Part shown: piece by piece, positions 58,706-64,000 of the stretch
How the letters are laid out: each line of letters starts with the position of its first letter
Numbering within the stretch: the stretch's first letter is position 1
NCBI GenBank assembly: GCA_017479705.1
Contig: JAFVCA010000027.1
Coordinates: forward strand, 1 to 64,000
Direction: 5' to 3'
DNA length: 64,000 bases
Source: Bacteroidales bacterium
GTDB lineage: Bacteria; Bacteroidota; Bacteroidia; Bacteroidales; P3
Program-made: the position numbers and the translations under genes
Notes under the pieces: model-generated
Told to the model about the DNA's origin: nothing
The model's input: the letters and a program-made list of their open reading frames with translations, nothing else
Database searches by the model: none

Positions 58706-60319
58706 ATGAGAAAAATATTAAGCAAGACATCCATTGTCCTCTTTGCCGCTGCCATGTTCATGGTTGGCTGCAAAAACGAAACCGAACAGATTTTCCAACT
58801 CCAGATGCCCGAGTACTCCGGTGAAGACAAAACCACCTTTGGCTCCGGCAACACCACCCTGTGGACCGCTGGCGACCCCGTGCTCATCAACAGCACCTCC
58901 GGCAACGTCCAGAGCAGCAGCAGCATCTCCTTCAGCACCCCCATCGACCCCATCAACAAAATGTTCTACTCCCTCTATGCTGGCCGCGCCACCAGTCCTT
59001 CATTCGATGCAAACACTTGCAGCTACACCTACACCATGCCCTCCTCCTTCACCTACACTGCCAACCAGCTGCAGGCTCCCATGGTGGGTCAGTGCGCCTA
59101 CATCGGCAAGGATGCCAGACACACCATCATCTACTCCAACATCTGCACCCTGCTGAAACTCGAATTCGTCGTCATCCCCGACCAGGTGACCATCACCTCC
59201 GAGAACACCGCCCTCTCCGGCAACTTCACCGCCACCTATGCTGACGGCAATTGGACGGTTACCGCTCCCGCCGCCACCAGCTCCAACAAGACTCTCACCA
59301 TTACAAACTCCAACTACAACTCCGTCATGTACGTCCCCCTGCCCGCTGGCAACCACAAGCTGACCATCTCCGGCACCTGCAATGTCAGTGGCACCAATGT
59401 GGCCGCTCCTTTCTATAAGGAAATGACCAGTAGCGTCAATATGCTGAAAGGTTACCTCTACACCGTCAAGTGCGCCCACGCCTTCTCCATTTCCGCCAAC
59501 AGGAAAGTATTTTTCTCTCCCGGCAACCTCCAGTATTACAACACCAGCACCTATCCTTTAAGCATTACTGATTTAGATGCTCGTTGGGATGGTGATGGAA
59601 TCAATTCGAATAGCTGTTTCAGATTTGCTCAACATCAATGGGACAACAACATCACCAGCAACAATATCAAAGAGGAACGAGTACTTCTTGTCACCTATCA
59701 CGATGTCCGAGGCAATGGGGCTTGGATTGACCTCTTTGGCTGGGCCACTGGCAGAAATCCCGGCCGCAGCAGAACCACCAGCCTTGCCTATAGCGGTAGC
59801 GGTGTTGACTACGCCGACTGGGGCAACAACCTCACCCTTCCTATTATCAATGCCAAGACCAACGAAAGCTGGCGCACATGGCACACCGAAGGCTCATGGT
59901 ATACCTTAGGCAGATCCGAATGGACATACCTTATCGGACACAGCACTAAGAAATTGGCTACCGTAAATGGTACCGCCGGTCTTATCATTGCCCCCGACGA
60001 TTTCAGCGGCTCCCTCCAAACTTCATACTCTGGCACAGCCTGGACCAACCTCGAAAAAAGAGGTGTAATCTTCCTGCCCGGCTCTGGTTACAGACACTAC
60101 GGCGAAGGTATTCGTCGCTCATGGGGCTACAGCAGCGACTGGAATGGCTACTGGACAATGACCGACTCCGAGGAATGGGGCGACTACTATGCCTACTTCA
60201 TGAAGTTCAGTCCCTCTTATGGCCCCAACGTTGAACGTCCCAGCGTATCACATTCTGGAACAGCTAATTCCAACAAACCTACCGGCCTGTGCGTCCGTTT
60301 AGTTCAAAATGCCAACTAA
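58706..60319 (+). CDS. Fimbrillin-like lipoprotein 2
   Basis: 537 residues with lipid cysteine at 22 (F-M-V-G-C-K-N). N-terminal fimbrillin-like part (G-N-T-T-L-W-T-A-G-D-P-V-L-I); C-terminal domain from about 268 beginning S-A-N-R-K-V-F-F-S-P-G-N-L-Q-Y with R-F-A-Q-H-Q-W-D, W-I-D-L-F-G-W-A-T-G, D-Y-A-D-W-G-N-N and R-G-V-I-F-L-P-G-S-G. This domain is shared with lipoprotein 3 and partly with 1. It ends with the strand G-L-C-V-R-L-V-Q. Surface-exposed structural or ligand-binding role inferred. Confidence 0.75.
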   Translation: MRKILSKTSIVLFAAAMFMVGCKNETEQIFQLQMPEYSGEDKTTFGSGNTTLWTAGDPVLINSTSGNVQSSSSISFSTPIDPINKMFYSLYAGRATSPSFDANTCSYTYTMPSSFTYTANQLQAPMVGQCAYIGKDARHTIIYSNICTLLKLEFVVIPDQVTITSENTALSGNFTATYADGNWTVTAPAATSSNKTLTITNSNYNSVMYVPLPAGNHKLTISGTCNVSGTNVAAPFYKEMTSSVNMLKGYLYTVKCAHAFSISANRKVFFSPGNLQYYNTSTYPLSITDLDARWDGDGINSNSCFRFAQHQWDNNITSNNIKEERVLLVTYHDVRGNGAWIDLFGWATGRNPGRSRTTSLAYSGSGVDYADWGNNLTLPIINAKTNESWRTWHTEGSWYTLGRSEWTYLIGHSTKKLATVNGTAGLIIAPDDFSGSLQTSYSGTAWTNLEKRGVIFLPGSGYRHYGEGIRRSWGYSSDWNGYWTMTDSEEWGDYYAYFMKFSPSYGPNVERPSVSHSGTANSNKPTGLCVRLVQNAN

Positions 60320-60338
60320 ACAATTCAGCTGACATACT

Positions 60339-60384
60339 AACTTATTTGCTCACCCTCTTTGCGGGGTGGGCAAATAAGTTTTCT
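60339..60384 (+). terminator. Terminator after lipoprotein 2
   Basis: A 17-base arm starting AACTTATTTGC pairs with one ending GCAAATAAGTT, with one mismatch, followed by TTCTC. So module 3 needs its own promoter or readthrough. Confidence 0.75.
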
Positions 60385-60424
60385 CTGTCAACCGGCAACA
60401 ACAATCATCAACAAACAATAGGTC

Positions 60425-60539
60425 ACCTCTAAAAATTATTGTTGAACACGAATTACACTAATCTAACGAATTATTATTCGAGCTATTTGTGTTATTCGTG
60501 TTCGTCAGAAATGAATAACTAATAATTAGTGTTAGAGGT
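60425..60539. repeat. 115-bp palindromic element, MITE-like
   Basis: Ends ACCTCTAA and TTAGAGGT are perfect inverted repeats, continued by AATTATT/AATAATT and by the inner pair GAACACGAAT/ATTCGTGTTC. Unlike the B/C hairpin family. It lies between the terminator and peptide 3. Confidence 0.6.
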
Positions 60540-60582
60540 TGCCTGAATACAATAAACAATCCAAAACAATAACAACACAACA

Positions 60583-60774
60583 ATGGAAAAAGAGACATAC
60601 ACCACACCCCGCGTCAAAGTGGTACATTTCCGCGTGGAGCACGGATTCGAAGCCTCCCCAAATTTCTCCGCTGGCGACAGCAGTACCATCGAGACCACCA
60701 GCGACCTGTTCGGCACCGAAGCCATTTCACAAAACGGCGATGTTATCGGCCGCGATGCTCTTACCCGTTACTAA
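60583..60774 (+). CDS. Short conserved peptide 3 (R-V-E-x-G-F family)
   Basis: 63 residues; head T-T-P-R-V-K-V-V-H-F-R-V-E-H-G-F-E-A-S aligned with peptides 1 and 2, then a serine/threonine-rich tail ending R-D-A-L-T-R-Y. The most divergent copy. No signal peptide. It is only 12 bases from lipoprotein 3, so the two are surely cotranscribed. No clear promoter box in the 40 bases before it. Confidence 0.72.
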   Translation: MEKETYTTPRVKVVHFRVEHGFEASPNFSAGDSSTIETTSDLFGTEAISQNGDVIGRDALTRY

Positions 60775-60786
60775 AAACCCATAGCC

Positions 60787-62655
60787 ATGAACAGACAACA
60801 CACACTCCTTACCCTTGGCGCAGCCTTCGTGATGCTCGCCTTCAGCTCGTGCCAGAAAGACCGTATGGGCAGCACCTTCACCGCCACCCTTGAGCGCTAT
60901 GCCGACATCAACACCAAGACCCACCTCGACGGCAACCGCCTCAAGTGGGACGCCTCCGACCGCATCATCGTCCTGAACGACAACATGAACTTCGGCATCT
61001 ACGCCGCCACCGCCGGCGGCGCAGTCACCGCCGACTTCACCTACATAGACAACGCCTCCAACACCGGCTGGGACCTCGACGTGGGCAACCCCGAAGCCTC
61101 CTGCTACGGCGACGGCTACCCCCAAGCCAATTTCTTCCAAGCCATCTATCCCGCCGAAATCGTCGACATCCAAGCCGGCGGCGTCACCCTCCCTGCCACC
61201 TACAGCAGCCCCGACGGCAACCTGCACGGCTTCCCCATGTACGCCTACTCCACCACCAACAAGCTCAACTTCAGGAATGCCTTCGGCCTTGTCAAGCTCA
61301 CCATGTATAAAGCCAACACCACCATCACCTCCATCTCCGTCACCGCCGACCGTCCCATCAACGGCCTCTTCACCATCGACAACACTACCGAGTGGACCCT
61401 CGGCCAGGTTGCCGTCCCCCCGTTAGCCTACAGCAGCAACGGCAACAACACCACCACCCTCACCCTCGGCACCAACGGCGCTGGCATCTCCATCGACGAC
61501 GTCAACGCGAAAGACTTCTACATCTGCCTGCCTCCGGGAGAATACAGCAGCCTCACCTTCACCTTCACCAACAGCGAAGGCGGCTACTGCACCCTCAGCA
61601 AGAACTCCCCCACCACCATTGCCCGCAGCCAGTACACAGCCTTCGACCTCCGCGACAACGACCCCACCGACGAACTGTTAGTCTTCCGCGACATCAGCGG
61701 CCTCTTCTCCATCGGCTCCAACCAGTACGTCAAGTTCTCCCCCGGCAACCTGCAATACAGCCCCTCCACCAACGTCTGGCGCTTCGCCCCCACGCAGCTC
61801 AGTTATGTAGGTGAAAGCCAAGGAGACTATTTCCGCGGGGATGTATCGTCCATAGAGTGGATAGACCTCTTTGGTTGGGGAACAGGCAATAACCCCACCC
61901 TCTGCTCAACCGACGATGCCGACTACTCCACTTTCAACGACTGGGGTAACAACACCATTTCAAACGGCGGCGACTACACCTGGCGCACCCTTACCTTAGA
62001 CGAATGGGCATACCTCGCCGCAGGACGTCCCGACGCATTCCAAAAGGTAGGCGGAGCCAACGTTGCGGGCGTAAACGGCTTCATCTTCCTGCCCGACGTA
62101 TGGCACCAGCCAGCAGGGACCACCTTTGTTCCCGGTTTCGGCTGGAACGACTTCTACAGCCGCAACACCTACACTGCCGCCCAGGCACAATTAATGGAAG
62201 CTGCTGGAGCCATCTTCCTGCCCGCAGCAGGAGCAATGGGAACCGTGACCGTTTCTGGCACCAACGTACAATGGATGTATACTCACAGTGCACAATGGCC
62301 ACAATTAGGAACCCGCTGGGAAGATGCAGAAGGTGTTCTGGCACCTTTAGTGTGGCTGATTTTACAGCTTGAGGAAAAGGCCAACTTTTATTGGTCTGCC
62401 ACATCCTCTGGCGATGAATACCTTTCATTCGAGAATACAAATAACACAACAGGTGCCTACGGCGGTGCATTCTCACAGACTGGCCTGTATGATGACATCT
62501 TCAGTCACCCCGATGCCGAAGGGGTAATACAAGATGGGCAAGATATGGGCTTTTATATTGCCGATGGATTATATGCCATCATGCTGCCCATGGCACCCCA
62601 GGCTAAGGCTGCTGTGCGTTTGGTGCGCGACGTCGTTCCCGGCGGCTCCAAGTAA
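60787..62655 (+). CDS. Fimbrillin-like lipoprotein 3
   Basis: 622 residues; lipid cysteine at 22 (F-S-S-C-Q-K). N-terminal fimbrillin-like segment T-H-L-D-G-N-R-L-K-W-D-A-S-D-R-I. C-terminal domain from about 305: S-I-G-S-N-Q-Y-V-K-F-S-P-G-N-L-Q-Y, W-R-F-A-P-T-Q, W-I-D-L-F-G-W-G-T-G, D-Y-S-T-F-N-D-W-G-N-N, G-A-I-F-L-P-A-A-G, closing A-A-V-R-L-V-R-D. Longest of the three. The first half is very C-rich at third positions, while the last third has more A/T, suggesting a mosaic origin. Confidence 0.75.
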   Translation: MNRQHTLLTLGAAFVMLAFSSCQKDRMGSTFTATLERYADINTKTHLDGNRLKWDASDRIIVLNDNMNFGIYAATAGGAVTADFTYIDNASNTGWDLDVGNPEASCYGDGYPQANFFQAIYPAEIVDIQAGGVTLPATYSSPDGNLHGFPMYAYSTTNKLNFRNAFGLVKLTMYKANTTITSISVTADRPINGLFTIDNTTEWTLGQVAVPPLAYSSNGNNTTTLTLGTNGAGISIDDVNAKDFYICLPPGEYSSLTFTFTNSEGGYCTLSKNSPTTIARSQYTAFDLRDNDPTDELLVFRDISGLFSIGSNQYVKFSPGNLQYSPSTNVWRFAPTQLSYVGESQGDYFRGDVSSIEWIDLFGWGTGNNPTLCSTDDADYSTFNDWGNNTISNGGDYTWRTLTLDEWAYLAAGRPDAFQKVGGANVAGVNGFIFLPDVWHQPAGTTFVPGFGWNDFYSRNTYTAAQAQLMEAAGAIFLPAAGAMGTVTVSGTNVQWMYTHSAQWPQLGTRWEDAEGVLAPLVWLILQLEEKANFYWSATSSGDEYLSFENTNNTTGAYGGAFSQTGLYDDIFSHPDAEGVIQDGQDMGFYIADGLYAIMLPMAPQAKAAVRLVRDVVPGGSK

Positions 62656-62713
62656 CAGTTGCCGCTGCACGCTTTGAAGAACTGCTTTTTCTTCAGAATC
62701 ATTTTATACAACT

Positions 62714-62748
62714 GGAGGCTCGCCTGTATGGGCGAGCCTCCTGCTTTC
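62714..62748 (+). terminator. Terminator after lipoprotein 3
   Basis: A perfect 11-bp stem (62714-62724 with 62731-62741) with a six-base loop; the T-tract is weak (TGCTTTC). Confidence 0.65.
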
Positions 62749-62868
62749 AGCAAAAGTCCCTACGGGACAATGCCCAACGTCCTTCCACCCATTACTCCGT
62801 AGGCGTTTTCGCTTTTCTATTGACCGATTTGGGGCAAACCGCCCGACTGCCCGCATCATTCCGAAGAA

Positions 62869-62974
62869 GCCTCGGAGAGGCTTAATCCTATTAACCCCAG
62901 ACTGCGGAAATCTCCAATTTCCGCAGTCTGGGGCCATGCCATCCCGTACCATCCGGCGTCCCGGAGGGACGCAA
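62869..62974 (+). repeat. Multi-hairpin element, copy D
   Basis: GCCTCGGAGAGGC hairpin, TTAATCCTATTAA, CCCCAGACTGCGGAAA paired with TTTCCGCAGTCTGGGG, then GGCGTCCC/GGGACGC. The middle stem has a different but compensating sequence from B and C. Confidence 0.65.
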
Positions 62975-62995
62975 CTTCATCATTCTATCTCAATG

Positions 62996-63123
62996 TAGCG
63001 TCCCTTCGGGACGCTGTATGTGGGGGCATTTCTGACCCCACACTGCGGGATAGAGGGTTGCTCCCTTTCGGTCGCGACCCCTACCCTTGTGTGGGGTTAA
63101 TAGAATTCAGCCTCTTCGAGGCT
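62996..63123 (-). repeat. Multi-hairpin element, copy E (long form, inverted)
   Basis: Reverse orientation of copy B, including the inner ~40-base stem, directly after copy D. Confidence 0.7.
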
Positions 63124-63144
63124 GTCAAACGTGAGTTTATCCTG

Positions 63145-63202
63145 TCACCGCACTGCGCTGCGCTTGTACGGTGTTATTAGGATTCAGTCTCTTCGAGGCT
63201 GT
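63145..63202 (-). repeat. Multi-hairpin element, copy F (degenerate)
   Basis: Shortened and diverged: CACCGCACTGCGCTGCGCTT then GTACGGTGTTATTAGGATTC and CTCTTCGAGG. The stretch from here to 63423 holds only AT-rich spacer repeat. Confidence 0.5.
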
Positions 63203-63423
63203 AAAAAGTCAGCCCATATTAAACATAGCCATTGGGATTGAGCCTCCCCGGAGCTTCTTTGTGGCGTGTGCGGACAATCGTTTCACTTTTCACTTTTCAA
63301 TTTTCACTTTATCACGGACCGCTCCTTACAGGCCACTTTTAGATTATTTCTCATTCACTTGTCCTACTCCCGTTGGGCAACACGAGCGGGAAGTGAGGGC
63401 TGAACGAACAATAGGAATCGGGG

Positions 63424-64000
63424 TTAGCCCACACTTTCTTTGAGTTTCTCGGCATTCTCGGCCAGCTGAAGGGCGTCGATGAGGTCTTCGATGTCGCCGT
63501 CCATAAAGGCGGGGAGGTTGTACATGGTGTAGCCGATGCGGTGGTCGGTGACGCGGCTCTGCGGGTAGTTGTAGGTGCGGACCTTTTCGCTGCGGTCGCC
63601 GGTGGCCACCATGGTTTTGCGCTTGGAGGAGAGTTCCTCCATGTATTTGTTGTATTCGCGCTCGTAGAGGCGGGTGCGGAGGATGGAGATGGCCTTCTCC
63701 ATGTTTTTGATTTGGGATTTCTGGTCCTGCATGGAGACGACGATGCCGGTGGGGATGTGCGTGAGGCGGACGGCGGAGTAGGTGGTGTTGACGCACTGGC
63801 CGCCGGGGCCGGAGGCGCAGAAGGTCTCCTTGCGGACGTCGGACATGTTGAGCTCGACATCAAGTTCCTCGGCTTCGGGCAGGACGACGACGCCGGCTGC
63901 GGAGGTGTGGACGCGGCCCTGGGTCTCGGTGGCGGGGACGCGCTGCACGCGGTGCACGCCGCTTTCATATTTGAGCATGCCGTAGACCTTATCGCCGGTG
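63424..64000 (-). CDS. prfA: Peptide chain release factor 1, C-terminal part
   Basis: The minus-strand gene runs off the right edge; about 192 C-terminal residues are visible. It has the peptidyl-tRNA hydrolysis motif S-G-P-G-G-Q with C-V-N-T-T following, H-R-V-Q-R-V-P upstream, and the RF family C-terminus [10 protein letters not shown] and A-L-Q-L-A-E-N. RF1 reads UAA and UAG. The sequence [10 protein letters not shown] after G-G-Q fits RF1. The anticodon-like recognition tripeptide lies outside the window. Confidence 0.93.
   Translation of the reverse strand, partial: TGDKVYGMLKYESGVHRVQRVPATETQGRVHTSAAGVVVLPEAEELDVELNMSDVRKETFCASGPGGQCVNTTYSAVRLTHIPTGIVVSMQDQKSQIKNMEKAISILRTRLYEREYNKYMEELSSKRKTMVATGDRSEKVRTYNYPQSRVTDHRIGYTMYNLPAFMDGDIEDLIDALQLAENAEKLKESVG

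Overview
The window is a chromosomal segment of a Bacteroidales-type bacterium (phylum Bacteroidota). Evidence: a gliding/type IX secretion C-terminal domain at the left edge; many Bacteroides-type promoters (-7 box TAnnTTTG, sometimes with TTTG about 19 bases upstream) in front of genes on both strands; fimbrillin-like lipoproteins; a DUF4270 lipoprotein next to a one-domain glycogen synthase; an EF-G2-type elongation factor; and almost no Shine-Dalgarno sequences. Coding regions look GC-rich, with C-rich third positions, while the spacers are AT-rich. There is no plasmid or prophage signature; the only substantial mobile element is one IS30-family insertion sequence. LAYOUT. 1-8.6 kb: end of a large secreted CHU_C protein, recQ (which lacks a normal start codon), then a minus-strand run glycogen synthase > DUF4270 > MORN-repeat protein > maf, then recX and a SAM hydroxide adenosyltransferase. 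9-12.5 kb: a secreted vWA protein, a HEPN/MNT toxin-antitoxin pair and a lipoprotein esterase. 12.6-16.7 kb: thrS and the translation operon infC-rpmI-rplT-rplS, with infC apparently starting at AUA. 16.8-20.5 kb: radical SAM, nitroreductase, LysE exporter, small lipoprotein, nucleotidyltransferase-like protein. 20.5-26.3 kb: an ISL3-like transposase remnant, sufC-sufD, a PorE-like TPR/PD40 protein and an MsbA-like ABC exporter. 26.4-28.3 kb: short peptide gene plus fimbrillin-like lipoprotein (module 1). 28.5-36.7 kb: minus-strand envelope genes (two beta-barrels, an M48 protease fused to a barrel-like tail, a propeller-like secreted protein) and an ECF sigma operon. 37-41.1 kb: EF-G2, a polysaccharide flippase, tRNA-Cys. 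41.3-45.6 kb: a TPR histidine kinase/response regulator pair and the IS30 element with a duplicated 77-bp end. 45.9-49.3 kb: membrane protein, nadB, MalY-type lyase. 49.4-53.6 kb: atpE-F-H-A-G. 53.6-57.7 kb: sugar MFS permease, small membrane protein, rpsA. 57.8-62.7 kb: XRE-type regulator and peptide-lipoprotein modules 2 and 3. 62.7-64 kb: a cluster of hairpin repeats and the end of prfA. HOW THE GENES WORK TOGETHER. Most genes are core translation, energy and envelope functions. The best candidate for an undescribed system is a module found three times: a 56-63 residue peptide with a conserved first half (P-x-V/I-x-V then R-V-E-K/H-G-F-x-G/A-S) and a variable second half, encoded just upstream of a large fimbrillin-like lipoprotein. 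Between two of the peptides nearly all codon changes in the conserved block are synonymous, which argues for a selected protein. A second theme is a family of interspersed multi-hairpin elements, two copies of which have terminal inverted repeats.
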